Assembly: GCA_030681645.1 (NCBI GenBank) | Contig: JAUXRX010000055.1 | Span: 1-64,000, forward strand | DNA: 64,000 nucleotides | Direction: 5' to 3' | Origin: Archangium sp. | GTDB taxonomy: Bacteria > Myxococcota > Myxococcia > Myxococcales > Myxococcaceae | Shown: piece by piece, positions 9,141-17,446 of the stretch | Position numbering within the stretch: position 1 is the first letter of the stretch | Layout of the letters: every line of letters starts with the position of its first letter | Notes under the pieces: generated by a model | The model's database searches: none | Told to the model about the DNA's origin: nothing | Seen by the model: the letters and a program-made list of their open reading frames with translations, nothing else | Program-made: the position numbers and the translations under genes

Positions 9141-9985
9141 TCGTAGACTTCGTATCGTCGAGTGATGCTCTCTGAGGTGGCCCGGCCGTCGCTGCCCAGG
9201 GAAATGAGACCCCCGGACGGATCGTGAGTGGGCCCGTCATAGAGGCCGCTCTCGACGAGCTCTTCGAGGGAACGCGGTGCCCTCTTCTGGGCGGTCGTGA
9301 AGGCGTCGATGGCGCGGTCCACGCGCTGAAGGGCCACTTCGACCTTCAGCAACGCCACCTTCCCCTCGAAGTCCTTGCGGCTCTCTTCGTCGGTCGTCGA
9401 ATCCAGCAGCTCCTGGGTGAGCGCCAGCGCCTCTTCCGCGTCACCTGAGTGGGCCAGCAGCCGCGCCGCCAGGGGCGCCATGAAGCTGGGGGCGCCAGGG
9501 GCTTTGCTCCCCTCCAGAAACACCGAAGAGGCCTCCTTGTACTGCTTGAGTTGCCCGAAGAGGGCGAAGCCAAGGTAGAGGTGCAGCCGCAGGTCGTTGG
9601 GAAACTGCACCAGACCCCGCCTGTACAGGTCAGCCGCCAGATCAGCGTTGACCCAGGTGGTTCGGGCCGTCTGGAAGGGCACATTCAGGCCGATGTAGGT
9701 GTAGGCGTTGTAGAAGCGTGGATCCACCTCGGTGAGCACCCGCCCATATTCGTAGAGCGATCGGTTCTTCTCCGCCGACTCAGGCGCGCCGATCGCGTTG
9801 AGGGTCCGCAGCCAGTAGAGGTCGATCAGCAGCGGGCGCACGGAGCGCGTCACGGTGTTGAGCACCTCCGGTCTGAGCACGACGGGGTGGATTTCATTGG
9901 CCCGCAATCGCCGCTCGGGAGGTCTGGCGACGATTGCGGACAGCGTCGCCCCGATGATGATCCACGCCTTCAGTTGGAGGGTCAC
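9137..9985 (-). CDS. pilG: PilG-like accessory protein with TPR-type repeats
   Basis: A 282-residue protein with an N-terminal hydrophobic segment (LKAWIIIGATLSAIVA) likely anchoring it in the inner membrane, followed by helical TPR-like repeats (about residues 60-240; for example AADLYRRGLVQFPNDLRLHLYLGFALF). The C-terminus has a short pseudopilin-like stretch (PRSLEELVESGLYDGPTHDPSGG) resembling the C-terminal region of small pilin-associated proteins. It lies between the pilins and the ABC transporter with 4-bp overlaps on both sides, the position of pilG in M. xanthus. Its role is probably in PilHI-linked pilus assembly. Confidence 0.72.
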   Translation of the reverse strand: MTLQLKAWIIIGATLSAIVARPPERRLRANEIHPVVLRPEVLNTVTRSVRPLLIDLYWLRTLNAIGAPESAEKNRSLYEYGRVLTEVDPRFYNAYTYIGLNVPFQTARTTWVNADLAADLYRRGLVQFPNDLRLHLYLGFALFGQLKQYKEASSVFLEGSKAPGAPSFMAPLAARLLAHSGDAEEALALTQELLDSTTDEESRKDFEGKVALLKVEVALQRVDRAIDAFTTAQKRAPRSLEELVESGLYDGPTHDPSGGLISLGSDGRATSESITRRYEVYE

Positions 9986-10680
9986 GGCACGCTGCAGTTC
10001 ACGTCACTCTTGGAGTTGACGGGCTGTCCTGAGGGCTCCTGCAAGCCCGTGGGGGTGGCCTCAGCGCATGCATTCGCGGCGAGGACTGAGAATTGGGAGC
10101 CGATGTACCATTGATCTGCTGCGAGGTCGCTGTCGACGTTGCCCAGGGCACAGGCGGCAAAGTCGCATTGGGGGCAGTTGGCCAGGTCGTATCCCACCTG
10201 GTCGGTGGGAATCGCAGTGGCGGAACTCCCACTGAGATTCCAGGTCACTGCCCCTGAACCGGTGGCCATCCCCGTGAGGAGTGCGGCGGTGGCGTAAGCC
10301 GAGCCGTAGCGCAGCGTATCGGCCTCACAACCCTGGTAGGAGCCAGCCGAAATCGTGGTCCCACCTCGGGGCTCGAGCAGACCCGGGGCGGCGCCACAGT
10401 TCCCGAAACCGCCGGCGACCGGGCCGAGGTCGTAGAAGTAGCGGTTGCCGCGCTCAGGCGAGAACCCAATCTCTGCGATGAGGGTGGAATAGCGATCACG
10501 CTCTCCAAACCGGGAGCGTTGTCCGGTGAAGACCGCCTTGAGGTTGGTACGCGGCTCCGACTGCTTTGACTTGGCCTGAAAGCGGATGAAGTTGGGAATG
10601 GCGATGGCGGCGAGGATGCTGATGATGCCGACGACGACCATCAACTCGACCAGCGTGAAGCCATCTCGCCGCGATCTCAT
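9982..10680 (-). CDS. Second type IV pilin (PilA paralogue)
   Basis: A 232-residue prepilin. The leader MRSRRDG is cut before Phe in DG^FTLVELMVVVGI, with the essential Glu5 of the mature pilin present. The N-terminal helix reads on as AIAIPNFIRFQAKSKQSEPRTNLKAVF, nearly identical to the upstream pilin, but the globular part is more diverged. Cysteines in CPQCDFAACA are shared by both pilins. The ATG at 10680 starts the short leader; the frame runs up to 10713 but that would cross a terminator stem. It overlaps pilG by 4 bp, so unlike the first pilin it belongs to the pilGHI transcript. It could be a minor pilin or an alternative major pilin. Confidence 0.88.
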   Translation of the reverse strand: MRSRRDGFTLVELMVVVGIISILAAIAIPNFIRFQAKSKQSEPRTNLKAVFTGQRSRFGERDRYSTLIAEIGFSPERGNRYFYDLGPVAGGFGNCGAAPGLLEPRGGTTISAGSYQGCEADTLRYGSAYATAALLTGMATGSGAVTWNLSGSSATAIPTDQVGYDLANCPQCDFAACALGNVDSDLAADQWYIGSQFSVLAANACAEATPTGLQEPSGQPVNSKSDVNCSVP

Positions 10681-10690
10681 CGGAGGCCTC

Positions 10691-10738
10691 TTCAAAAAGA
10701 GAAACGGCGGCACCCCTCATTCATGCGGGGTGCCGCCG
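10691..10738 (-). terminator. Intrinsic terminator/attenuator between the two pilin genes
   Basis: A perfect 12-bp GC-rich stem (10705-10716 with 10727-10738, 10-nt loop) is followed on the minus strand by TTTCTCTTTTT. It lies directly behind the first pilin stop. It would let most transcripts end after pilA and only a fraction read into pilA2-pilGHI. Confidence 0.85.
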
Positions 10739-10753
10739 GGACAGCAGCAATAC

Positions 10754-11455
10754 TCAGGGAGTGGCGCAGCTGACGTCGTTCTTGGTGTTGAGGGATGAGC
10801 CGGGCTGTTCCTGCGTGCCGGTCGGCGTCGCCTCAGCACAGGCGCTGGCAGAGGCGATCGCGAACTGCGAGCTCATGTCGAAGCGATCGGAGGCCGAGTC
10901 GTTGTCGATGTTGCCGACGGCGCAGGCCGCAAAGTCACACTGCGGGCAATTGGCGATGTCGTAACCGACATCGAGGCCCGTGATCGCGGTCGCCGAAGCT
11001 CCCGACACGGCATAGGTGATGGCGCCCGTGTCCGAGGCCACGCCAGCCATCAGGGTCGCGGTGGAGTACGACGCGCCGTAGCGGAGCTGGTCGGCCTCAA
11101 CCCCCGAGTAGGAAGCAGAGGCGATGGTGGCGTTGTTTCGGGGCTCGAGGGTTCCCGGGGCGTTGGCACACCCTGCAAACCCACCGGCCACGGGGCCCAG
11201 GTCGAAGAGATAGCGGTTACCACGCTCAGGGGCGAAGCCGATTTCAGCGATGAGGCTGGAGTAGCGATCACGCTCGCCGAAGCGCGACTTCTGCCCGGTG
11301 AACACCGCCTTGAGGTTGGTCTTCGCTTCAGACTGCTTCGAGCGGGCCTGGAAGCGGATGAAATTGGGAATGGCGATCGCGGCCAGAATTCCGATGATGG
11401 CGACGACGATCATGAGCTCGACGAGGGTGAAGCCCTTCTTGGCCAACTTTCGCAT
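10754..11455 (-). CDS. pilA: Major type IV pilin PilA
   Basis: A 233-residue prepilin with leader MRKLAKKG cleaved before FTLVELMIVVAIIGILAAIA; Glu5 is present. The stretch FIRFQARSKQSEAKTNLKAVF and the segment IAEIGFAPERGNRY are very close to the remembered M. xanthus PilA, as is the Cys-containing IANCPQCDF segment and the C-terminal NTKNDVSC. It forms the extracellular pilus for S-motility after PilD processing. The ATG at 11455 has an AAGGAG site 6 bases upstream. It is preceded by a near-consensus sigma-54 promoter and followed by a terminator, so it is probably made in excess over the downstream genes. pilB, pilT, pilC, pilS and pilR are not in the window. Confidence 0.95.
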   Translation of the reverse strand: MRKLAKKGFTLVELMIVVAIIGILAAIAIPNFIRFQARSKQSEAKTNLKAVFTGQKSRFGERDRYSSLIAEIGFAPERGNRYLFDLGPVAGGFAGCANAPGTLEPRNNATIASASYSGVEADQLRYGASYSTATLMAGVASDTGAITYAVSGASATAITGLDVGYDIANCPQCDFAACAVGNIDNDSASDRFDMSSQFAIASASACAEATPTGTQEQPGSSLNTKNDVSCATP

Positions 11456-11498
11456 TGTGACTCCTTGGTGCTTGGTGGGGTACGCGGACGATCCCGTT

Positions 11499-11514
11499 AG
11501 CAGGGGTTGTGCCA
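11499..11514 (-). promoter_or_regulatory. Sigma-54 (-24/-12) promoter of pilA
   Basis: On the minus strand the sequence reads TGGCACAACCCCTGCT, matching TGGCAC-N5-TTGC with one mismatch and exact GG/GC spacing. The predicted start is about 33 nt before the pilA ATG. In M. xanthus, pilA is known to be sigma-54 and PilR dependent, which fits. Confidence 0.88.
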
Positions 11515-11610
11515 ACGGGCGAAGCGAGGCAACTATGCGCTTTCCCTTGGACGGTGGCTAGAAAAGAGCCTGCCAGTGCCGAGAAACGTCAGTGACCGGA
11601 CGAGAATTGG

Positions 11611-12639
11611 CTACTTCCTCGGCTTCGGCAGCGCCGGCACGCCGAGCCCCCCGGGGATGGGCACGTCGACGTGGCTGGGCTTGCCACCCCGCAGCACGTC
11701 GTAGCGGATGACGTCGCCCGCCTTGAGCAGGCGCAGGGCCTGGGCCACCTTCGTGGTGTCGGACGCGGGCACGCCGTTGACCGAGACGATCAGGTCTCCG
11801 CCGAGCTGCACGCGGTTGCCGCCCACCTCAGACGCGACGGCGCCGGCGCGCAGGCCCGCCACCTCGGCGGCGCTCTCGGGTCGCACGGTCTCGACCAGGA
11901 AGGCGCCCTCGAGGGGCCAGTTGAAGATCTCCGCCACGTCGCGGGGAATGAAGCGCAGGCCCACCCCGATGTACGGGAGCGCTTCCTCGAACAGGCGCGT
12001 GCGCACGGTGTTGCTGGGCACGGCGAAGTTGAGGCCCACGCTGCCGCCGCTCTGCGAGAGCATGAAGCTGGCGATGCCCACCACCTCGCCCTTCTCGTTG
12101 AAGAGCGGGCCCCCCGAGTTGCCCTGGTTGAGCGGCACGTCGGTCTGCACCAGGTGCTTGGGCATGAGACCGGGGCGATCGTTGCTGCGCAGCGCGCTCA
12201 CCACCCCGGCGGTGAGGGTGTGCTCGAGGCCGTAGGGCGCGCCGATGGCGAAGAGGCGGTGGCCGGGCTTGAGCAGGGCCGAGTCACCGACCACCGCCAC
12301 CACCGGCTTCGGCGGCGTGCTCTCGACCTTGAGCAGCGCGATGTCTTCGGTGCGCGAGAGCGAGACCACCTTCGCCTTCGCCTTGAAGCCGTCGAGCCAG
12401 TGCACCTCGACCAGCTCGGCCGCCTCCACCACGTGCGCGGCGGTGACCACGTAGCCGTCGGGGTGCACCAGCACGCCGGACCCGGTGATGATGGCCACCA
12501 CCATCACCGCCCCGCTCTGGTTCTCGGTGAGGCTCTTCGTGGCCACGCGCACCGTCACCACCGTGGGGTCGACCCTGGCGAAGAGCTCCTCGAGAGGAAC
12601 CGCCGAGCTGACGAGAGCGAGGAGCGCGAGGCTGAGCAT
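11611..12639 (-). CDS. Exported HtrA/DegP-like serine protease with one PDZ domain
   Basis: A 342-residue protein with a short signal peptide (about 1-14). The trypsin-like triad is complete: His69 in TAAHVV, Asp99 in RTEDIALLK, Ser175 in GNSGGPLF. A single PDZ domain follows (about 240-330), ending in a Pro-rich tail. This is the DegS/HtrA layout with one PDZ rather than two as in DegP. A role in envelope protein quality control or regulated proteolysis is likely but not proven by context. Its neighbours (VOC protein upstream, pilin cluster downstream) give no further hint. Confidence 0.9.
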   Translation of the reverse strand: MLSLALLALVSSAVPLEELFARVDPTVVTVRVATKSLTENQSGAVMVVAIITGSGVLVHPDGYVVTAAHVVEAAELVEVHWLDGFKAKAKVVSLSRTEDIALLKVESTPPKPVVAVVGDSALLKPGHRLFAIGAPYGLEHTLTAGVVSALRSNDRPGLMPKHLVQTDVPLNQGNSGGPLFNEKGEVVGIASFMLSQSGGSVGLNFAVPSNTVRTRLFEEALPYIGVGLRFIPRDVAEIFNWPLEGAFLVETVRPESAAEVAGLRAGAVASEVGGNRVQLGGDLIVSVNGVPASDTTKVAQALRLLKAGDVIRYDVLRGGKPSHVDVPIPGGLGVPALPKPRK

Positions 12640-12725
12640 CGACCGATGTTGCCGGTTCGGTGCTCGTGGTGGCGAGAGAAATCACCCGGCCGGCCACGCC
12701 GTCAGCACCGACCGGGTGAACGCCC

Positions 12726-13472
12726 TCAGGCCTTGAAGAGTCCGAGCACCGCGCCCTGCGGATCTCTGATCACGCTGTAGGCACCGATGCCGGGCACCAC
12801 CGTCTCGGTGGAGAGCACCTGGCCCCCGAGCTTCACGGTGCGCGCGCACGCGGCGGTGAGCGAGTCGACCACGATGAAGGTCATCCACCCCGGCTGGCCA
12901 CCCTCCACTGCGACGAGCGTGGCGGCCTGCTCTCCGGGCCGGGGGCCGAAGCCGAACGTCTCGAGCTGGCCCCCGGGGAAGGGCATCGTCTTCCAGCCCA
13001 CCACCGCCCTGTAGAAGGCGCGCGCGTTGTCGAGGTCGGGAGAGCTGAGCTGCTCCCAGCAGAACTCGCCGGGCGCGGGCGGGATGAAGACCGGGTCGCC
13101 CTTCGTCGCCTTCATCAGCGAGAACGCGCCGCCGCGCGGATCGACCACCGTGGCCATGCGGCCGATGTCGTCGACGTCGATGGGCCCCCAGACGACCTCG
13201 CCGCCGAACCCCTTCGCAGCGGCGAGCGCCGCGTCGACGTCGGGCACCGAGAGGTAGCTCATCCAGTACGGGGGCATGTCGACGCCCGGGGCGAGCGCCA
13301 TCAGGCCGCCCACCTGCTTCTCGCCGCGGAGGAGCAGCCAGTAGGCGCCGTTGGGCATGTCGACCTTCTGCGACTTCCAGCCAGCGAGCTCGCCGTAGAA
13401 CCGCAGCGCGCCGTCGACATCAGGGGTGGACAGCTCGCGCCACACGAACATCCCGTAGGTCCAGGCAGGCAT
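12726..13472 (-). CDS. Tandem VOC (glyoxalase-fold) domain protein
   Basis: A 248-residue cytoplasmic protein of two VOC domains (about 5-120 and 125-248). Each begins with a typical FVWRELSTPDVDGALRFY- or FCWEQLSSPDLDNARAFY-like helix-strand and ends with a DPxG beta hairpin (VVDPRGGAFSLM, IRDPQGAVLGL). This family includes glyoxalases, dioxygenases and antibiotic-binding proteins, and is often annotated as a 27-kDa antigen Cfp30B-like hydroxylase. Metal ligands are not all obvious, so binding rather than catalysis is possible. ATG at 13472 chosen because the fold starts directly after it. Confidence 0.88.
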   Translation of the reverse strand: MPAWTYGMFVWRELSTPDVDGALRFYGELAGWKSQKVDMPNGAYWLLLRGEKQVGGLMALAPGVDMPPYWMSYLSVPDVDAALAAAKGFGGEVVWGPIDVDDIGRMATVVDPRGGAFSLMKATKGDPVFIPPAPGEFCWEQLSSPDLDNARAFYRAVVGWKTMPFPGGQLETFGFGPRPGEQAATLVAVEGGQPGWMTFIVVDSLTAACARTVKLGGQVLSTETVVPGIGAYSVIRDPQGAVLGLFKA

Positions 13473-13539
13473 GGGCACTCCTGAGGTGAGAGTCGCAGCG
13501 AGCCGGAATGTCATGCTGCCCCACCCGCATGTCAACGAG

Positions 13540-13580
13540 CCCTCGACTCCGCTCGGGACGAACGGGGTCCGGAGTCGAGG
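13540..13580. repeat. Dispersed repeat copy 2 with hairpin-forming arms
   Basis: A copy of the CCTCGACTCCGCTCGGG element (13540-13565) is followed by its own inverted segment GGAGTCGAGG (13571-13580), giving a 10-bp stem with 13541-13550. It fills the divergent gap between the VOC gene and the membrane protein. Confidence 0.8.
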
Positions 13581-13604
13581 CGCGCGTCTGCTAGGACTGC
13601 GCGC

Positions 13605-14744
13605 GTGACGCAGCGCTGGCTCTTCTCTCCTGGCGTCGACGTGCTGGCCTTCGCAGGCACGGCGCTGCTGTCGTTCGCGCTGGTCCTGCTGTTGCCGTCG
13701 CTCGGCGTCGGGGCCGACACGCCCCCCTGGGCCTTCCTGATCTTCGTGGTGTTCATCGACGTCGCGCACGTGTGGTCGACGCTCTTCCGCGTCTACCTCG
13801 ACAAGGCCGAGCTGCAGCGGCGCCCGCTGCTCTACGCCGGCGCGCCGCTGCTCGCGTACGGGCTGGGCGTGGCGGTGCACTCGATCTCAGCCGAGGCCTT
13901 CTGGCGCGTGCTCGCGTACATCGCGGCGTGGCACTTCATCCGCCAGCAGGTGGGGTGGATGGTGCTCTACGGCCGCCGCGCCGGCCAGCAGTCGCAGGCT
14001 GCGCGAGACGACGCGGAGCGCAGCGGAGCGTCGGCCGAGGTGAGGCGACCCAGCAACACTGAGCTCAACCTCGATCGCGCCGCCATCTACGCTGCGACGC
14101 TGGGGCCAGTGGTGTGGTGGCACGCCCACCTGCCGCGCGCGTTCTGGTGGTTCCGCGAGGGCGACTTCGTCTCGGGTCTTCCGCAGTGGGTGGGCACGCT
14201 CGCGCTGGGGATCCACGCGGTGGTGCTGGTGGGCTGGCTCGCGCAGGCCCTGGTGCTGCGGCGCTTTCACCTGGGCAAGACGCTGCTGCTCTTCGCCACC
14301 TGGCTCTCGTGGTTCGGCGGCATCGTGCTGGCGCAGAGCGACCTCGCCTTCACGGTGATGAACGTGGCGCTGCACGGCGTGCCGTACCTGGTGCTGCTGC
14401 ACCGCTACGCGAAGGGCCGCGACGCCGAGGGCGGCTACGGCAGGCTCTCGTGGCTGCTGCGCGCCGGCCTGCCCGGCTTCCTGGTGGTGCTCTGGGTGCT
14501 CGCGTTCTTCGAGGAGTTCGCGTGGGACCGGCTGGTCTGGCACGACCACCCGATGCTCTTCGGTGCGGGCGGGTTCGAGGTCGAAGGCGCGCTGCTGGCG
14601 CTGCTGGTGCCGCTGCTCTCGTTGCCGCAGACCACGCACTACCTGCTCGACGGCTTCATCTGGAAGACGAAGGCTGACCCCCACCTCACGGCTCGACTGG
14701 GGTGGGCCCCTGCCCCTCATGTCGATACAGTGGCCGCGTCGTGA
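13605..14744 (+). CDS. Multi-spanning membrane protein of unknown function
   Basis: A 379-residue inner membrane protein with about eight to nine hydrophobic segments and one long charged loop (about residues 125-155). Several histidines lie in or next to helices (FIDVAHVW, AAWHFIRQQ, NVALHGVPY, PQTTHYLLDG), which could bind a metal or haem; I recognise no family. The start is a GTG at 13605; a TAGGACT hexamer-like element ends 6 bases before it. The gene overlaps the response regulator by 4 bp (GTGA), suggesting the two act together. Confidence 0.78.
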   Translation: MTQRWLFSPGVDVLAFAGTALLSFALVLLLPSLGVGADTPPWAFLIFVVFIDVAHVWSTLFRVYLDKAELQRRPLLYAGAPLLAYGLGVAVHSISAEAFWRVLAYIAAWHFIRQQVGWMVLYGRRAGQQSQAARDDAERSGASAEVRRPSNTELNLDRAAIYAATLGPVVWWHAHLPRAFWWFREGDFVSGLPQWVGTLALGIHAVVLVGWLAQALVLRRFHLGKTLLLFATWLSWFGGIVLAQSDLAFTVMNVALHGVPYLVLLHRYAKGRDAEGGYGRLSWLLRAGLPGFLVVLWVLAFFEEFAWDRLVWHDHPMLFGAGGFEVEGALLALLVPLLSLPQTTHYLLDGFIWKTKADPHLTARLGWAPAPHVDTVAAS

Positions 14745-15220
14745 GTGAGCGTCCTGCCAGCGCGAAGCCCCTGGTCCTCTACGTCGAGGACGACGCCGAC
14801 ACCTTCAAGCTGGCGCAGCTGCGGTTGCAGGGCCGCTACGAGGTGATCAACGCCGCCACGGATCGCCAGGCGTGCGAGGCGTTGATCAAGCACGGCCCCG
14901 ACCTCTACGCGGTGCTGATGGACATCGAGCTGCAGGGCAGCCTGCTCGACGGGCTGGCGCTGGTGAAGGCGATCCGCGGCATGACGCCGCGCGGGACGTT
15001 GCCGTCGTGGGCGCAGGCGCTGCCGGTGTTACCGCACCTGCCCATCATCGTGATGACGGCGTACGTCACGCGCTACAGCGAGGCCGAGGTGAAGGCGATC
15101 GGCGCCACGTACTTCCTGAGCAAGCCCATCGACTTCATGCGGCTCAACCTCGCGCTGGCGCAGGCCAACATCCAGTCGGTGATGGCCCGGCTCGCGGCGC
15201 AGCCCAGCCGGCCCCGCTGA
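14741..15220 (+). CDS. Single-domain response regulator
   Basis: A 159-residue CheY-like receiver with no output domain. The acidic pocket is Glu16/Asp17/Asp18, the phospho-acceptor is Asp61 in VLMDIEL, and the switch residues are Thr106 and Lys128 (LSKPID). About 15 extra residues sit between the phospho-Asp helix and the strand carrying Thr106 (PRGTLPSWAQALPVLPH). The GTG start is fixed by the 4-bp overlap with the upstream membrane protein. No histidine kinase is adjacent, so the phosphate donor is unknown. Confidence 0.88.
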   Translation: MSERPASAKPLVLYVEDDADTFKLAQLRLQGRYEVINAATDRQACEALIKHGPDLYAVLMDIELQGSLLDGLALVKAIRGMTPRGTLPSWAQALPVLPHLPIIVMTAYVTRYSEAEVKAIGATYFLSKPIDFMRLNLALAQANIQSVMARLAAQPSRPR

Positions 15221-15233
15221 GTTCGTTCCGCCT

Positions 15234-15276
15234 GTCTCCCTCTCCCTGCGACGCGGGGAGAGGGCGGGGTGAGGGG
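15234..15276. repeat. Palindromic CCCTCTCCC-type intergenic repeat
   Basis: A hairpin-forming element with CTCTCCCTGCG facing CGCGGGGAGAG, then GGGCGGGGTGAGGGG. Related copies lie at 19803, 20642, 26233, 31999 and 45037. It separates the response regulator from the convergent propeller gene and could act as a weak bidirectional terminator. Confidence 0.75.
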
Positions 15277-15281
15277 CTGAG

Positions 15282-16067
15282 CTAGTTCACCCAGACGGCG
15301 TACAGCGTGCCGTCGTTCTCGAGGGTGTAGACCTTGTCGCCGACGCCGAACATGCGGCGCGTCCTGCCGAACTCCGCCTTGCCCAGCTGCTTCCAGGTGC
15401 CCGCGGCCGGCTCGGTCACGTAGAACTTGCCGCTGGTCTCGACCGTGTAGAGCTTTCCGTTGAGCGAGGTGATGGCGATGGTCGGGCCCCACGCGCCGGC
15501 CGCGCCCTTCTGCTTCCACGCGCCCGTCTTCGGGTTGATGGCGAAGAGGCTGCCGTCGCGCTCGATGCTGTAGAGCATGCCGCTCACGCCCGCGAGCACG
15601 GCCGTCTTCTGGAACTCGGCCTTGCCGATCTGCTTCCACGAGCCGTCGGCGGGGTTGGTGGCGTAGAGGCGGCCGTCCTTCGAGATGGAATAGAGCGTGC
15701 CGTCGAGGTCGGTGAGGGCGATGGTGTTCGCCCAGCCGCCCGCCTCGCCCACCTGGACCCACGAGCCGTTGGCCGGGTTGATGCGGTAGAGGTTGCCGTC
15801 ACGCTCGATGGAATAGAGCGCCCCCGCCGCGCCGTGAAGCCACTCGGTCTTGCCGAACTCGGGCTTGCCCAGCTGCTTCCACACCCCGGTGTTCGGGTCG
15901 GTGACGTAGAGCTTGCCCGTCGACTCGAGGGTGTAGAGCTTGCCGTCGAGCACCGCGCCGGCGGCGGTGGCTCCGAACTCACCCTTCTTCCCCACCATCT
16001 TCCAGTCACCGGGGGCCGCGAGCGCACAGCACGACGTCACCACCACGAGCGAGAGGAGTCGGTTCAT
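15282..16067 (-). CDS. Exported tectonin-like beta-propeller protein
   Basis: A 261-residue protein with a signal peptide (residues 1-18). The rest is about six repeats of roughly 38-40 residues, each carrying the pattern LYxIxxDGxLYxxNPxxGxWKQ. Two repeat types alternate: one ends in EFGKT or EFQKT, the other in GGWANT or GAWGPT, so the propeller seems built by duplicating a two-blade unit. The pattern resembles tectonin/tachylectin-2-like lectins, which bind sugars or lipopolysaccharide. It is probably periplasmic or secreted. ATG at 16067 begins the signal peptide. Confidence 0.78.
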   Translation of the reverse strand: MNRLLSLVVVTSCCALAAPGDWKMVGKKGEFGATAAGAVLDGKLYTLESTGKLYVTDPNTGVWKQLGKPEFGKTEWLHGAAGALYSIERDGNLYRINPANGSWVQVGEAGGWANTIALTDLDGTLYSISKDGRLYATNPADGSWKQIGKAEFQKTAVLAGVSGMLYSIERDGSLFAINPKTGAWKQKGAAGAWGPTIAITSLNGKLYTVETSGKFYVTEPAAGTWKQLGKAEFGRTRRMFGVGDKVYTLENDGTLYAVWVN

Positions 16068-16100
16068 GGCGGCGGATGCTGCTTGGTCTGGCACCCGAAG

Positions 16101-17087
16101 TCACTGGCGGCGTTCGCTGGGCGACTTGCCGGTCCACCGTTGAAACGCGTGCGAGAAGGCCGCCGTGTCCGCGTAGCCGAGCGCGGCGGAGATCTCCTTC
16201 ACCGAGAGCGTGGTGTGCGCGAGCAGGTGTTCGGCCCTGTCCTTGCGCTCGGCCTCGAGCAGCTCGCTGTAGCTGGTGCCCTCCGCGGCCAGGCGCCGCT
16301 TCAGGGTGCGCGCGCTCATCGAGAGCTGCTTCGCCACGCCGTCCACGTCGACGACCGCGCCGTCCTTCAACGCCAGCTCGCGCACGCGCGCGGAGAGCCG
16401 GCCCGAGAAGCCGAGCGAGGCGAGCTCCTTCTCGCACTGCTCCGAGGCGAGGCGTTGAGCGGTGGCGTCCGCGAGGTGAAAGGGCGTCTTCAGCAGTTCG
16501 GCGTCGAAGACGAGCCGATGGGCCGGTGAATCGAAGGAGAGCCGATCCAACCTGGCCACGCTGGCGAAGCGCTCGAGCCACGGCGGCCGCGGCAGCGCGA
16601 CCTCGATGCGCCCCTCGAGCTCCTGCCCCGAGAGCGCGTGCCCGATGGTGGACAGGCCGATGAGCAGCGCGAGCACCACCACCTCGCGCGCGGCGCCGAA
16701 GTCAGCGCGCTCCTCGACGGAGAACGACGCCACCCCGCCCTCCACGGTGAGGCGGAAGGCGAGCGCGGTGGTGCGGGTGGCGATGAAGCGCTCACCCAGC
16801 CGCAGGGCGTCGCCGATGTCGCGGGCGGTGAGCACCGCGAAGCCGAGGTACCCATGCCACGACGCGCGCATGGCCAGGCCGAGGTACACGCCCAGGCCCG
16901 GCTCGCCCGTGAGCGTGCGGGCGCGATCGATGAGCGCCGAGAGCTGCTTGATGCCGAGGTGATCCTCGAGGTCGTCGGCGTCGAGGCCGAGCGGATCGAG
17001 CAGGTCTTCGTCGTCGACGCCGAAGCGCCGGGTCAGCTCCAGGAGGTGCTGGAGGTAGGCGCCGGGGAGGCCCGCCGAGCGGCTCAC
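16101..17087 (-). CDS. AraC-family transcriptional regulator (OruR/ArgR type)
   Basis: A 328-residue regulator. Residues about 20-200 match the Arabinose_bd-type sensor domain found in OruR- and VirS-like AraC proteins. The C-terminus (about 235-325) holds two helix-turn-helix motifs, with VAKQLSMSARTLKRRLAAEG and the AraC signature VKEISAALGYADTAAFSHAFQRWTGKSP. The effector is unknown, but this subfamily often senses fatty acids or amino acid derivatives. It overlaps the upstream small gene by 4 bp. Divergently beyond that lie a ferritin-like hydrolase and a flavin monooxygenase, which it could control. Confidence 0.9.
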   Translation of the reverse strand: MSRSAGLPGAYLQHLLELTRRFGVDDEDLLDPLGLDADDLEDHLGIKQLSALIDRARTLTGEPGLGVYLGLAMRASWHGYLGFAVLTARDIGDALRLGERFIATRTTALAFRLTVEGGVASFSVEERADFGAAREVVVLALLIGLSTIGHALSGQELEGRIEVALPRPPWLERFASVARLDRLSFDSPAHRLVFDAELLKTPFHLADATAQRLASEQCEKELASLGFSGRLSARVRELALKDGAVVDVDGVAKQLSMSARTLKRRLAAEGTSYSELLEAERKDRAEHLLAHTTLSVKEISAALGYADTAAFSHAFQRWTGKSPSERRQ

Positions 17088-17446
17088 GGTGTGCGCACCT
17101 CGAAGAGCAGGAAGAGAATCGAGCCCGTCTCGGTGCGGTCGAAGCTCGAGGCGAAGTCGGTGGTCAACAGGCTGAGATCGTTCTGAGCGCCGAACTGGCG
17201 AACACGCTCCAGGCCTTCCTTCGCGATGACCGGAATCGCCTCGTTTGCCCAGACCCAGAGAAACGACGCGCCCGCCACGGTCCCCACGGTCACCAACCGG
17301 AACACGTGCCCGTCGAGCTTCAGCTCAGCTGTGTCGAGATCCCACGTGTAGGCCGCGCGCTCCGAGATGGCGTGGCGCTGCCGGAGTTGGGCAGACCGAG
17401 CCCCCAACTGCTCGACCGCTTCGCGACTCCACGCGCTCAAGTCCAT
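17084..17446 (-). CDS. Small protein, DUF6882-like
   Basis: A 120-residue soluble protein with the Trp-rich segment TVAGASFLWVWANEAIP, reminiscent of DUF6882 proteins, a family of unknown function. It overlaps the AraC regulator gene by 4 bp, so the two are coupled. The ATG at 17446 is chosen over the upstream in-frame codon at 17494 because residues before it are unlike a folded start and would run into the divergent gene region. A TATGCG hexamer lies 5 bases before the ATG. Confidence 0.65.
   Translation of the reverse strand: MDLSAWSREAVEQLGARSAQLRQRHAISERAAYTWDLDTAELKLDGHVFRLVTVGTVAGASFLWVWANEAIPVIAKEGLERVRQFGAQNDLSLLTTDFASSFDRTETGSILFLLFEVRTP

Noticed and set aside
12652..12715. Hairpin behind the VOC gene as terminator
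   Set aside because: The 12-bp stem has a bulge and a long loop, and no T-run follows.
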